The notes beneath the pieces are model-generated. The model searched no databases. It was not told where the DNA came from and saw nothing but the letters and a program-made list of their open reading frames with translations. Shown in pieces: positions 7,390 to 16,201 of a DNA stretch of 64,000 bases. A program made the translations under genes and the position numbers. The DNA is taken from NCBI GenBank assembly GCA_002412775.1, contig DHVT01000028.1:165500-229499 (forward strand), given 5' to 3'. Position 1 is the stretch's first letter. Each line of letters begins with the position of its first letter. This DNA is from Firmicutes bacterium UBA5201. Lineage in GTDB: Bacteria > Bacillota > Clostridia > Peptostreptococcales > Acidaminobacteraceae.

Positions 7390-8938
7390 CGTCCATATAC
7401 TCGCTCATTGCCTTACACACCTCAAGATAGGCTTCATCAGATGCCTTTGAATAGTAAGCGTGATCCTCAATAAGCTTGACAATCAATGGTTCGTCGTCGA
7501 GCTCGTATTTACCGACAAATCTCAAGTTGACACATGTGTCATGCAACAATTTCGCATGCGATTGAAATACTTCCAACTTATTGTTGATGTTTTGAAGTTC
7601 AATATGGTCAGGCATGAGAATTTCATGCACGTACTTCATTTTTTTGGCAAGCATTCGTTTGGAATGGATGTATTTCTCTTCATAACCCAGCAATTGATCA
7701 TCTTTTTCTATGAACTGTCTGAACAATTCACACTGCCTGCCCCAATCGCATCCTGGTTTCTGTTCATTTTCGTTATGCATCAATTTGACCCTGGTGCTCG
7801 AAAACCTGAAGGTCGCCATGCGTTTGGCATCCAATATCAGCCTTGCACGAAGGGGTTGTTTGAGCACAGAAAGCCGATTCAGGACAGAGTCGTTCATGAT
7901 TTCGCCATAACCGTGTTCAAACACATCGATTTCCCGAATCATCGAGGTTTTATCAAAATACCTTTTGGAATGCATGTCGAAAAAGCGATAATCTCCAGGT
8001 CTCATGAAAGGCATGAAAAAGAAGAGCAAAGCCCTAAAACGGCGAATGCTTTCTCTATAGTCGTGGATACTCAAATGATTGAAATCCTGGTTGATCATAC
8101 TTTTCAGTTTTTCGTCCATTGCTTCCAAATGTCTGTCAAAAAGCGCTGTCAGTTCGTCTTCACTTAGCACGGCACCCCTCCGGTTCTCAAGATACGGGTT
8201 TTTTATACCAAACCATACGACCTCGCTATGGCGTTTGAATCCCAAAGACTCCGCCAGTGCGATCGATGGTGCGTTTTCTATCCAAATGTGCAAATATGGC
8301 AGTTGATTTTTCTTGAGTATGCTATTGATCAAATGTTTACAAAGCCATTCTCCAACGCCTCTTCTTCTGTGACCTTCCAGTGTGTACATGATTCCCATGG
8401 AGCCATCTTCACGCTGGACTACCCAAGAAACCGCTTCACCACCCAATCTGGCACAAAATGTGGTCTCATTTTTTATGACGGCCTCAATATACCCGATGCC
8501 ATCGTCTTTAAATGCATAATTCTCAAATACAATATCTAGATCGGCAAAATTGAGACTGTCGATTTCGTAGACAGCATCGTCAAAACTGTAATGGTCTTCA
8601 ATATTCTCATAAGGTTTTCCGTCATAATAATACAACCAACAAAACTCAGACCATTCCTCTTTATACTTTGTCGTCAACAGATCGAATTGCCTTCTGGGCA
8701 CACCCGCAAAGTTAAACTCGGTATGTCCGATTTCGGATCTGCAGTATTCCTCAAAGTGACGAACGAACGTCTCCGGATTCTCATCTGATGGCACTATGAA
8801 CTCGCCTTGTTCCATGACAAAAAAATCTTCTTTGACATACCAGGATACATCAAGTGTCTGGTTGATTGCGCGACCTAAGATGTTGCTATATTTGATCGGA
8901 TTACCGTTCAATATCTTTTCAATTTTATTCGATTTCAT
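7379..8938 (-). CDS. GNAT acetyltransferase fused to a CHAD-like domain
   Basis: The protein has 519 residues, start at 8938 with AGGGG 7 nt upstream. The first ~120 residues are not recognised. A GNAT domain follows (about 125-245), with motif A visible as EGHRRRGVGEWLCKHL and a typical AESLGFKRHSEVVWFG end. From about 285 on, the sequence looks like a CHAD domain, a helical polyphosphate-binding fold. One repeat has IHDYRESIRRFRALLFFF near residue 294; the second has SKRMLAKKMKYVHEIL near residue 429, followed by a late LRFVGKY. The spacing of basic and His residues fits two CHAD helical repeats. Substrate and partner are unknown. The fusion suggests polyphosphate-linked acetylation, which is inference. 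Confidence 0.72.
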   Translation of the reverse strand: MKSNKIEKILNGNPIKYSNILGRAINQTLDVSWYVKEDFFVMEQGEFIVPSDENPETFVRHFEEYCRSEIGHTEFNFAGVPRRQFDLLTTKYKEEWSEFCWLYYYDGKPYENIEDHYSFDDAVYEIDSLNFADLDIVFENYAFKDDGIGYIEAVIKNETTFCARLGGEAVSWVVQREDGSMGIMYTLEGHRRRGVGEWLCKHLINSILKKNQLPYLHIWIENAPSIALAESLGFKRHSEVVWFGIKNPYLENRRGAVLSEDELTALFDRHLEAMDEKLKSMINQDFNHLSIHDYRESIRRFRALLFFFMPFMRPGDYRFFDMHSKRYFDKTSMIREIDVFEHGYGEIMNDSVLNRLSVLKQPLRARLILDAKRMATFRFSSTRVKLMHNENEQKPGCDWGRQCELFRQFIEKDDQLLGYEEKYIHSKRMLAKKMKYVHEILMPDHIELQNINNKLEVFQSHAKLLHDTCVNLRFVGKYELDDEPLIVKLIEDHAYYSKASDEAYLEVCKAMSEYMDEKK

Positions 8939-8995
8939 TGCGTGCCCCTAGATTTGGTTTTTATATATTATATCAAAAAAAATGCCTCTAAGGTG

Positions 8996-9032
8996 AAAAA
9001 GAATGGAGACCCTGAATATATCTCAGGATCTC
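8996..9032 (-). terminator. Intrinsic terminator after the hemolysin III gene
   Basis: On the minus strand GGAGATCCTGA and TCAGGGTCTCC form an 11-bp stem with one G-T pair and a 6-base loop, followed by ATTCTTTTTC. Confidence 0.8.
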
Positions 9033-9042
9033 CAAATCGGTT

Positions 9043-9690
9043 TTATGCAATTGCGATCAAATAGCGATGAATCAATATGAAATGCGCCGCACTTCCAGCG
9101 AGTATGAACAGGTGGAAAATCTCGTGAAACCCAAAACTGCCCAGTTTGATCTTTTCTGATTTGGTGGCATAGAATATCGCACCGACCGTATAGAACAATC
9201 CTCCAATGATCAACCAAAGAAACCCATTGGTCGGTAATGTTTTTGAAAGTGGATAAATGAAAGCCACACTGATCCATCCCATGAAAAGGTACATCCCGGC
9301 AGACAACCACCTGGGCATATGGATGAAAATGACTTTCGTCACCATTCCAATCAAGGCCAGTGACCAGATTCCAATCAAAAGACCGTAGCCGAGAGGTCCT
9401 CTGAGCGCAATGAGGCAAATGGGTGTGTATGTGCCTGCGATCAATACGAAAATCATTGCGTGATCCAGCTTTTTAAGTCTCAGAATGATCTGGTCGCTAC
9501 CATTGTACCCATGGTAAATGGTTGATGCGGTATAGAGCAATATCAAACTGATACCAAATACGATCCCTCCTGCCAATGAGACAGGACTCTTTTTCATGAC
9601 AGCGGTGATGATCAAAGTAATCAAAGCCGCAAAGGATAGTACGATACCTATAAAATGTGTCCATGTGTTGAGTGGTTCCCTGATTTTCAT
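9043..9690 (-). CDS. Hemolysin III family (PAQR-like) membrane protein
   Basis: The protein has 215 residues, start at 9690 with GGAG 8 nt upstream. Seven hydrophobic helices are evident. Family landmarks are the N-terminal EPLNTWTHFIG, the STIYHG motif after helix 2, the KLDHAMIFVLIAGTYTP motif, and a C-terminal FGFHEIFHLFIL His pair. These conserved His and Ser/Asp residues form a membrane metal site in PAQR-type proteins. The family is linked to membrane homeostasis more than to real hemolysis. It is divergent from the DUF1836 gene across a shared promoter region that contains a perfect palindrome. Confidence 0.88.
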   Translation of the reverse strand: MKIREPLNTWTHFIGIVLSFAALITLIITAVMKKSPVSLAGGIVFGISLILLYTASTIYHGYNGSDQIILRLKKLDHAMIFVLIAGTYTPICLIALRGPLGYGLLIGIWSLALIGMVTKVIFIHMPRWLSAGMYLFMGWISVAFIYPLSKTLPTNGFLWLIIGGLFYTVGAIFYATKSEKIKLGSFGFHEIFHLFILAGSAAHFILIHRYLIAIA

Positions 9691-9704
9691 AATGAGCTCC
9701 TAAC

Positions 9705-9777
9705 GTAGTATTGAATACTACTTAAAGTTATATCGATATATTATCACATGTTTTCAATATTTGCAATACATGCTATA
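9705..9777. promoter_or_regulatory. Divergent promoters with 17-bp palindrome GTAGTATTGAATACTAC
   Basis: The palindrome (8-1-8, perfect) is at 9705-9721, in the 5' leader of the minus-strand hemolysin III gene. A minus promoter (TTGCAA, 17 bp, TAATAT) and a plus promoter with -10 TATAAT lie just beyond it. It is a probable operator. The DUF1836 protein encoded divergently is one candidate ligand, but this is only positional. Confidence 0.55.
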
Positions 9778-9807
9778 ATAAATTTATAATTGGTACAGGA
9801 GGTCTAT

Positions 9808-10320
9808 ATGTCATCACTAAAAGAGTCACTTTATTACGAAGATCCACCTTATGACAAACTGCCCGACATCAAACTTTATATGGATCAGATGTTGGATTAT
9901 CTGAAAATCAATCTTGAAGTTCTCATGAGATCTGACGAAGATTCCGTCTTCACGAAAACCATGATCAACAATTATGTGAAATCGGGAATCATTGAAGCCC
10001 CGACAAAAAAGAAATATCCGAAATCCACTGTGGCCGACCTTGTGCTGGTCTATCATCTGAAACAGTGTTTTTCCATCCAGGACACCCATACCATACTGGA
10101 CATCTTGAGGATTGAATCCTCCTATTATACAGAATTCACAAAGTTGCACAAGATAATCCGCGCCTCACAGCAGTCTGAGTTGCCCTCGGACCTCGATGAT
10201 CTTGATCCTGAAATGGCCAAGGCTTTGTTGATGCAATACGCTATTGAGGCCAGCGTCAAAAAAAGAATGGCCGAGCTTCTGCTCGACCACCTGAATTTAA
10301 ATAAAATTGTAAAGCCATAA
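9808..10320 (+). CDS. DUF1836 domain protein
   Basis: The protein has 170 residues. The start at 9808 is set by AGGAGG 6 nt upstream. The middle part (TKKKYPKSTVADLVLVYHLK, then FSIQDTHTILDIL) is the typical DUF1836 core and reads like a MerR-type helix-turn-helix: a basic helix, a turn, then a long helix bearing LK. A DNA-binding role is therefore plausible but unproven. It is transcribed divergently from hemolysin III. Its 3' end overlaps the convergent serine-hydrolase gene by 24 bases. Confidence 0.7.
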   Translation: MSSLKESLYYEDPPYDKLPDIKLYMDQMLDYLKINLEVLMRSDEDSVFTKTMINNYVKSGIIEAPTKKKYPKSTVADLVLVYHLKQCFSIQDTHTILDILRIESSYYTEFTKLHKIIRASQQSELPSDLDDLDPEMAKALLMQYAIEASVKKRMAELLLDHLNLNKIVKP

Positions 10321-12111
10321 CCAAATTGTGAGCATCACGCTTAGAATCAACTGGATCCTAAAAATGAAAGTCATCATTCCAGACCATCTGAAGTCCGTTT
10401 TTGCCCTGTTGAACATCACAAATGCCGGAACAATCAACAGTGCGTTCATGTATCCCAAAATCCTGATCGCAGATAGTCCCTTTGAGCCACCATAAATCAC
10501 ATCCCAGAGCGAATACCGTGCGGATACAAGCAATATGAAACCAAGGAGTGTGGTCATCACAAGTGTGTGAATCATCAATACTACCCTTGGTGTATCATGG
10601 ATGCGATTGACCCGCATTTTCGACCATTTGGTGATGAGCACCAACCATGCAAGCAAGTTGAAAAATGCCGAGAAAACAAGCAATCCGATCTCCACATATA
10701 TACTTCTGAAGAACGAAGCTCTCGTATAGACATTATTGCCTATGATGAGGGCTTTCAATTTTCCCGACTCATCTGTTTTGAACTCTGCGTAAACATTGTC
10801 CTCCGCGTTGTAAAACACTGTCTCCGAAATTGGTACATATTCCATTTTGTCGATCAGAAGCATTTGTCCTTGGTTGACAACACGCAACTGATGAATGATT
10901 TTCGTCAGTTTTTCTATGGACTCCATCGAAGCGTTCACAGGCGAAAAAACGCCAACAAATCGCTCAAGCGCCTCCGCTTCATAAGGATTATGAACCGTGA
11001 TGGAATCATATCCCGGCAAAATTTCCTCGAAGATGGATTTTGTGATCTCATCTCTGGCATTGAGCTGATTGGAATTGTAAGTTATGAACACTGATATGTT
11101 GCTTTGGGGAACAAACAACAGTCTGGAGTTGGATCCCGGTATTCCTCCATCTTGAATGAACACCTCATACTTTCCATACTGTGTTTTGGACAAACCAAAA
11201 CTTCTTCCAGAAAAACTGCCTGCCTGTCTGGTGAAAAACGCTTCCTTCATCTCATCAGAGACGTTCTCACCGGTCATGAAAGTCATGAATCTCGAAATTT
11301 CAGAAGCTGTGGTCAGAAAATCATCCGATGGCAAATAAATTGTTCTGTAATTGCCAAGGGCTTCATGTCTCCCCCCTGAAACCGCATAATTTTGAATCAA
11401 CTCTATGTTGCCAACGGTTTCGCCCGACACCATACTGGCACTCATATTCATGCCAAAAGTCGATTTGAGCAAGTTCGACATCGCTTTCTCATAGGTCAAT
11501 CCACTTAGGGATTCAATCAACACTCCGGCAAGCAAACTATTGACATTGGACAAGAGAATGAACTCATCTTTTTCTATGACCGGTTTCAGTTTATAGTTAC
11601 TGAAAAATTTATTCGCTTCCACGCCAAAAGAAGGTTTGTACATGGTGATTGGTGATTCACTGACAGCCGAGTCAGCTTTTAATGTGGCAATTCCTGTCGT
11701 ATGGGTCAGGACGTTTCCAAATGTCAACCCGACAAGCGATGATTTATCTTTGATGTTCAGAGGCAAATAGGATTCGATGGCTTCTTCAACCTCTATTTTT
11801 TTTCGGTCCATCCAATGAAGCAAAAGATAGGATGTGAAAACTTTTGAAATCGATCCCGTCTGAATAACGGATCGATCCAGGCTCATGGCTTGATTTCTCA
11901 TGATATCCGCTTGACCAAGAGCCGTCTCAAAAAGAACTTGACCCTCTTGTACCACAATCACTTCCAGGCCAGGCAAATTGTTGTTCACCATGGCGCGGTT
12001 GACGATCTCATCCATAGAGGATTCATTTATATCAAGGGCCTCCGAAAAAACTAGGCCATTCATTATCATTAGACAAAAAACCAAGGTCAGAGCCATAAAT
12101 TTGCTTTTCAA
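10297..12111 (-). CDS. Membrane-anchored serine hydrolase (beta-lactamase/PBP-like) with C-terminal transmembrane helices
   Basis: The protein has 604 residues with a TTG start at 12111 and GAGG 8 nt upstream. A signal peptide (about 1-24) is followed by a class C beta-lactamase/PBP4*-like domain. The Ser-x-x-Lys motif is seen in TGSISKVFTSY near residue 88, and a QDGG motif sits in place of the KTG/HxG triad. At the Tyr-x-Asn position the sequence reads LLSNVN, so the usual catalytic Tyr may be missing. After about residue 470 come four hydrophobic helices. It is the last gene of the walRK operon, 13 nt after yycJ. This context suggests a cell-envelope role such as peptidoglycan or D-Ala ester cleavage. 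Confidence 0.78.
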   Translation of the reverse strand: MKSKFMALTLVFCLMIMNGLVFSEALDINESSMDEIVNRAMVNNNLPGLEVIVVQEGQVLFETALGQADIMRNQAMSLDRSVIQTGSISKVFTSYLLLHWMDRKKIEVEEAIESYLPLNIKDKSSLVGLTFGNVLTHTTGIATLKADSAVSESPITMYKPSFGVEANKFFSNYKLKPVIEKDEFILLSNVNSLLAGVLIESLSGLTYEKAMSNLLKSTFGMNMSASMVSGETVGNIELIQNYAVSGGRHEALGNYRTIYLPSDDFLTTASEISRFMTFMTGENVSDEMKEAFFTRQAGSFSGRSFGLSKTQYGKYEVFIQDGGIPGSNSRLLFVPQSNISVFITYNSNQLNARDEITKSIFEEILPGYDSITVHNPYEAEALERFVGVFSPVNASMESIEKLTKIIHQLRVVNQGQMLLIDKMEYVPISETVFYNAEDNVYAEFKTDESGKLKALIIGNNVYTRASFFRSIYVEIGLLVFSAFFNLLAWLVLITKWSKMRVNRIHDTPRVVLMIHTLVMTTLLGFILLVSARYSLWDVIYGGSKGLSAIRILGYMNALLIVPAFVMFNRAKTDFRWSGMMTFIFRIQLILSVMLTIWLWLYNFI

Positions 12112-12124
12112 TGTATTGCCTCAC

Positions 12125-12928
12125 TTATTTCATTATTTTATAAAGTTTGCCGACCTTGTCCCGGTAGGTGAGATCAAGGACGATATCTTTTCCAGGTATG
12201 ATCATATTCTCTTCCAATATGCCCCTTACAGTTTCATAAGCCAAATCAGGGAAATTGTTTTCTTTGCTGAGGTGGGCCAAAAGGATATGCTTGGTCACAC
12301 CGTATCCGATGATTTCCTTGGCGATGAATCCCGCATCCTCATTGCTCAAGTGGCCGAACTCACTGAGGATTCGTCTCTTTAGCACCATGGGATACGAACC
12401 CGTCTTGAGCATCTCAATATCATGGTTGGACTCGATCATCAACAAGTCACAGTCCTTGAATTTCTCGATGACCTCATCCGATATGGTTCCAAGATCCGTT
12501 GCGATGCCAATCTTTGTGTTTTCATTGATAAAGGCATAGCATCTTGGATCGACTGCATCATGAGTGATCTTGGCGCTCTGGATTCTGATGTCTCCGATCT
12601 CAATGTTATCAATTTCCTCGTAAACGTGCAATAGACTTGGGTCCACTGCACCAATTTTTGGTTTCACAGCTTCCCAAGTCTTTTCAGTCACATAAAGTGG
12701 CATTTTGTATCTTCTCATCAGCACACCCAGTCCACTGATATGATCAGCGTGTTCATGCGTTAAAAGTATGCCGTTTATGGTTTCAATTCTGACATCGATA
12801 TTATCAAGGGATGTCTTGATGTACTTTCCGCTCATCCCCGCATCCACTAACAATCTTGTGGTTTCAGATGCCACAAGTTGACAATTTCCAGAGCTCCCGC
12901 TTGCAAGTGAACAAAACGACAACGCCAT
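12125..12928 (-). CDS. yycJ: YycJ/WalJ metallo-beta-lactamase-fold protein
   Basis: The protein has 267 residues, start at 12928 behind GAGGTAAACAT. The metallo-beta-lactamase signature THEHADHISGL is near residue 56. The N-terminal SLASGSSGNCQLV is typical of YycJ, and further His/Asp ligands occur in THDAVDPR, IATDLG, SNHD and GHLSNEDAG. Family members are 5'-3' exonucleases (mismatch-repair or wall-linked). It lies in the conserved position behind yycI in the walRK operon and carries no signal peptide, so it is cytoplasmic. Confidence 0.93.
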   Translation of the reverse strand: MALSFCSLASGSSGNCQLVASETTRLLVDAGMSGKYIKTSLDNIDVRIETINGILLTHEHADHISGLGVLMRRYKMPLYVTEKTWEAVKPKIGAVDPSLLHVYEEIDNIEIGDIRIQSAKITHDAVDPRCYAFINENTKIGIATDLGTISDEVIEKFKDCDLLMIESNHDIEMLKTGSYPMVLKRRILSEFGHLSNEDAGFIAKEIIGYGVTKHILLAHLSKENNFPDLAYETVRGILEENMIIPGKDIVLDLTYRDKVGKLYKIMK

Positions 12929-12942
12929 ATGTTTACCTCTTC

Positions 12943-13803
12943 CTAAGGTGTCTCTACCGCTTGAACATAAAAAATTTTACCTTGATCCGTCATGAATCTA
13001 TAATAGGGCAATGCTTCTCCGGAGATCAAATCACTGACTTGAAAACTTTGGTCATTCAATTTATACACAATTGTGATGCCTTGAATGCTGTCGCCCGCCT
13101 TGAAATTGACCATGACGGAATATAGAGCACGGTCTACACTGATTATATCATAATTTGTCACATCAGAAGAGCCAATATTTACAGGCCATGATTTTTTGAA
13201 TCCGACAACCTCTCCATCATGAACCCAGTAGATCACTTTGGCTTCTTCAATGACCAAATTGTTTCTCATATGTTTCATGGTCACAATCTGATAGTGCCCA
13301 AGAGCCTTCACTTCAATCTTTTCAAATTCACTGTCGAAACCGTTGGCCAATTTGAAAGCATTGATGATTTCCATGGTTTCCTTCAAGGCATCCGGATCGG
13401 TGACAGGTTCAAACCACCTGAGATTCTGCTCATCGTCACTTGAGACCCTGCTATAATGCGCTTGTTTCGACCATAGAATTTCCATTTCATGCAAAATGAC
13501 AATCTCATCATCCCACGTATATTTTTCTCCGTCATACATGAATCCAGGACCTAAAAGATCACTGACCATTGTCTCAGGGATTCGCTCGAAATCCAGTTGA
13601 ATGGAAGCGATCTCATCAGGAAAGTCAAACTCATCCTGCATCAAAGTAATTTCATTCTCATCATAAAGCTGCAATATATCCTGAAGATTGGAGGCATTTG
13701 CCTGCCTATAAAGTGCCTGATCTTCAATAATGATGAATCCAAGCATCAAATTGGTGGCAATCAACAGAACAATCAATACATTCTTAATTTTTGGCCAATC
13801 CAT
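12943..13803 (-). CDS. yycI: YycI-like regulatory protein of the WalRK system
   Basis: The protein has 286 residues. A single N-terminal membrane anchor (DWPKIKNVLIVLLIATNLML) is followed by an extracytoplasmic domain. DWxKxK before the helix is the usual YycI start. YycI and YycH bind the sensor kinase WalK in the membrane and tune its activity. Order and spacing (13 nt from yycH, 14 nt to yycJ) match the canonical operon. The divergent sequence is normal for this family, so assignment rests on topology and position as well as on the anchor. Confidence 0.85.
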   Translation of the reverse strand: MDWPKIKNVLIVLLIATNLMLGFIIIEDQALYRQANASNLQDILQLYDENEITLMQDEFDFPDEIASIQLDFERIPETMVSDLLGPGFMYDGEKYTWDDEIVILHEMEILWSKQAHYSRVSSDDEQNLRWFEPVTDPDALKETMEIINAFKLANGFDSEFEKIEVKALGHYQIVTMKHMRNNLVIEEAKVIYWVHDGEVVGFKKSWPVNIGSSDVTNYDIISVDRALYSVMVNFKAGDSIQGITIVYKLNDQSFQVSDLISGEALPYYRFMTDQGKIFYVQAVETP

Positions 13804-13815
13804 AATCTACCCCAT

Positions 13816-15273
13816 TTAGCGATACGTTTTTATTAGAGCTCCTGTATAGGCATTGAAAAGGTAAGTCCGCCCACTGATCACGACCTGCCATGTCGGCACC
13901 ATTAAAGCGCTTCCACTTTGCCCTTCGATGGAATATCGCATATCAATTTTTGTGATCTCACTTCTGATCGGAAAATAATACTCGATATTGTCCAGTGCGG
14001 AATCATATATGTTGTTGTCCTGTAGATAGTAGACACTCACTTCCAGAAAATTGTTCGAAATGCATTCATCGATGGAATACAAACGGTCCATCTCTTCAAC
14101 ATCGACCAGTTCAGCCTGTTGTTTGATATTCTTGAAGATGTTGACAACTTGATTGCCTTTTATTTCCACTCGAATAGGATGTGAATCCGGCGTGGTTTCA
14201 GCCAAAGCATAATTATTGATCTTATAACCAAAATAGAACACGTGCGTAGTAACTGCACCGTTCTCAAACACATAATCCGCCAGATAGATTCCAGACGGAT
14301 ATAGCCCGAAATTTTCGATTTTTCCCGCAGCAATTGAAAAAGCCTCTTTAAAGTTCAAATTTGAAGACAAAGAAGCATCAAATCTTTTATGATAGAGCAC
14401 CTCACCGCCTGGCGACAGGGTCAAGACCTTCTCTCCATAGCCATACATCAGTATTGTAGATCCGTTGGCATCTTTCAGACGCTTGACAAAATCCATTCGA
14501 TTTCCAAATACGGATCCCGATATTCTCTGAACATCACCGATCATTTCACCATCCGCAAACTCGATTTCACTTCTAAAACGGACTTTGGGAACGACATAAT
14601 TGTATTGAAAAGGAATCAGCTCATAATTCAATCGGTCATAATTCTCATCCACAGTGCTTTCCAAACTGAATCGGGTGCTGATTTTTCTGTATTCGATATA
14701 AGGTGATTGTTTGACAATCTTGACCAGCGCTCCGATATCGTGTATTTGGAAATTGTTTTTCACCAGATAATATTGTTCCCTTTTCCGATCATGGATGTAA
14801 ATGCTTCTTGGGTCATTCCCGCTCAGCAAGTATTCATAAGGAGTGATTTCCGAAATGGAACCCTCTACGGCATTCGATGAAAACAAACTGTAAAATTCTG
14901 ATACAGTCAATTCCATGGGCATTCTCAGCAGCATACTCTCATCTGAAAAAGCCTCAATATACGATTCACGTGTTATAGTCTCCACACTGTCATACTTCTC
15001 AAAACTGTTCAGAACTACAGGCCTTATTTCGCTCCAGATACGCTCTTGAAGCAAGACATCATAGACACGGGTATAAGATATACCCCCAAAGCTAACAAAA
15101 TAACTTTGGGGGCTAATATACGCGGACAGTTTAGTTGAATTGATCTCTATATCGCTGCTGTCGATATCCGTTGCAAAAAGGTCGTCATACATGACCCACT
15201 GCATCAAAAGCAAGGCCGTCAAGAACAATCCGATGATCAGTACGGATTTCATTCTTTCTTTAAATGAAACCAT
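13816..15273 (-). CDS. yycH: YycH-like regulatory protein of the WalRK system
   Basis: The protein has 485 residues. An N-terminal membrane anchor (about 9-28, VLIIGLFLTALLLMQWVMY) is followed by a large extracytoplasmic region ending with an IDMRYSIEGQSGSALMVPTW segment and a short NAYTGALIKTY tail. It sits between an unknown secreted-protein gene and yycI, as expected for YycH, which with YycI controls WalK. It is slightly longer than the Bacillus protein. Assignment rests on topology, the C-terminal domain and operon order. Confidence 0.83.
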   Translation of the reverse strand: MVSFKERMKSVLIIGLFLTALLLMQWVMYDDLFATDIDSSDIEINSTKLSAYISPQSYFVSFGGISYTRVYDVLLQERIWSEIRPVVLNSFEKYDSVETITRESYIEAFSDESMLLRMPMELTVSEFYSLFSSNAVEGSISEITPYEYLLSGNDPRSIYIHDRKREQYYLVKNNFQIHDIGALVKIVKQSPYIEYRKISTRFSLESTVDENYDRLNYELIPFQYNYVVPKVRFRSEIEFADGEMIGDVQRISGSVFGNRMDFVKRLKDANGSTILMYGYGEKVLTLSPGGEVLYHKRFDASLSSNLNFKEAFSIAAGKIENFGLYPSGIYLADYVFENGAVTTHVFYFGYKINNYALAETTPDSHPIRVEIKGNQVVNIFKNIKQQAELVDVEEMDRLYSIDECISNNFLEVSVYYLQDNNIYDSALDNIEYYFPIRSEITKIDMRYSIEGQSGSALMVPTWQVVISGRTYLFNAYTGALIKTYR

Positions 15274-15289
15274 ACGACTGCTCCTTGAA

Positions 15290-16099
15290 TTAATTGGTTA
15301 TATTTAATGGAACCATTGGCATGATGGTTTTTTCCTTATCAATGATTCTAAATGTCATTTCTTTTACAAGTCGCATATCACTATTTAAAAATCTCAGTTT
15401 ATAAGTGCCGTTCGACAGATATCCGATTTCCTTATAGAAACTCATGTTTTTGATGGTGTCATTGTAAATATGTTTTTCAAACAATGTCAAGTAATCAATC
15501 ATCGCCAGAGAATATGCTTTCCTGAGTGCATTGAGTTCCGATCTGATTGTGGACCATTTTTTATAATCCTCATAAACCGATGCATCGAGTTTTGAAAGTT
15601 CTTCAAGTCGATCTGCAATCAAATCAAAATGATATTGTTTGTTGAGTTCAGTATATGCGCTTTGCTTTGAGACCAATGCGTCTTTGACTTCGAAGAAATG
15701 GTTGATGATTCTGGTTTCTTTTACCAAACCTTCAGAAAAAGTAGGTTGTTTATTTGCGTAAACCCTGCTGAGGGCAGTACTTTTATCCATACTTGCCGCA
15801 CCAGAATTAAGCCTCATCACAGAGACATTCAGCCCATCGCCCAGTTCATTCCCAAAAGACAGTTGCCTGTCCACTTTCACAAGGGAAACCGAGAGTGGGT
15901 TATCGACAATTCTCGTGTTGTTGATATTCACGTTGATAAATATTAAATTGTCATTTGTGATGCTCTCACTCATAGGTTCACCGATGATGATCTGATCCGG
16001 TGCAATAGGTGAGGCATTTGAATTTTCAAATGCAAAGGCGGTATTTCCCATTGTGAAAATCACCAAAGCCAATATGATTATAAGTCCTTTACGGAACAT
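15290..16099 (-). CDS. Secreted protein of unknown function inserted in the walRK operon
   Basis: The protein has 269 residues, start at 16099 with GGAGG 7 nt upstream; a longer frame to 16141 lacks a ribosome site. A clear signal peptide (about 1-24, ending NTAFAFE) is followed by a soluble extracytoplasmic domain without Cys. The middle (about 105-200) is strongly helical and probably coiled, and the flanks look beta-rich (YKLRFLNSDMRLVKEMTF). I do not recognise a family. It lies between walK (102 nt away) and yycH (16 nt), where the standard operon has no gene, so an added WalK input or wall-linked role is a reasonable guess. Confidence 0.75.
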   Translation of the reverse strand: MFRKGLIIILALVIFTMGNTAFAFENSNASPIAPDQIIIGEPMSESITNDNLIFINVNINNTRIVDNPLSVSLVKVDRQLSFGNELGDGLNVSVMRLNSGAASMDKSTALSRVYANKQPTFSEGLVKETRIINHFFEVKDALVSKQSAYTELNKQYHFDLIADRLEELSKLDASVYEDYKKWSTIRSELNALRKAYSLAMIDYLTLFEKHIYNDTIKNMSFYKEIGYLSNGTYKLRFLNSDMRLVKEMTFRIIDKEKTIMPMVPLNITN

Positions 16100-16201
16100 G
16101 ATGGTCCTCCAAAAATTGTTTTGATCGAAAACTGCATTCAATCTCTATATCATTATACACAATATTTATTACAGAAGCATTACGCAGTATTTAAATCAAA
16201 A

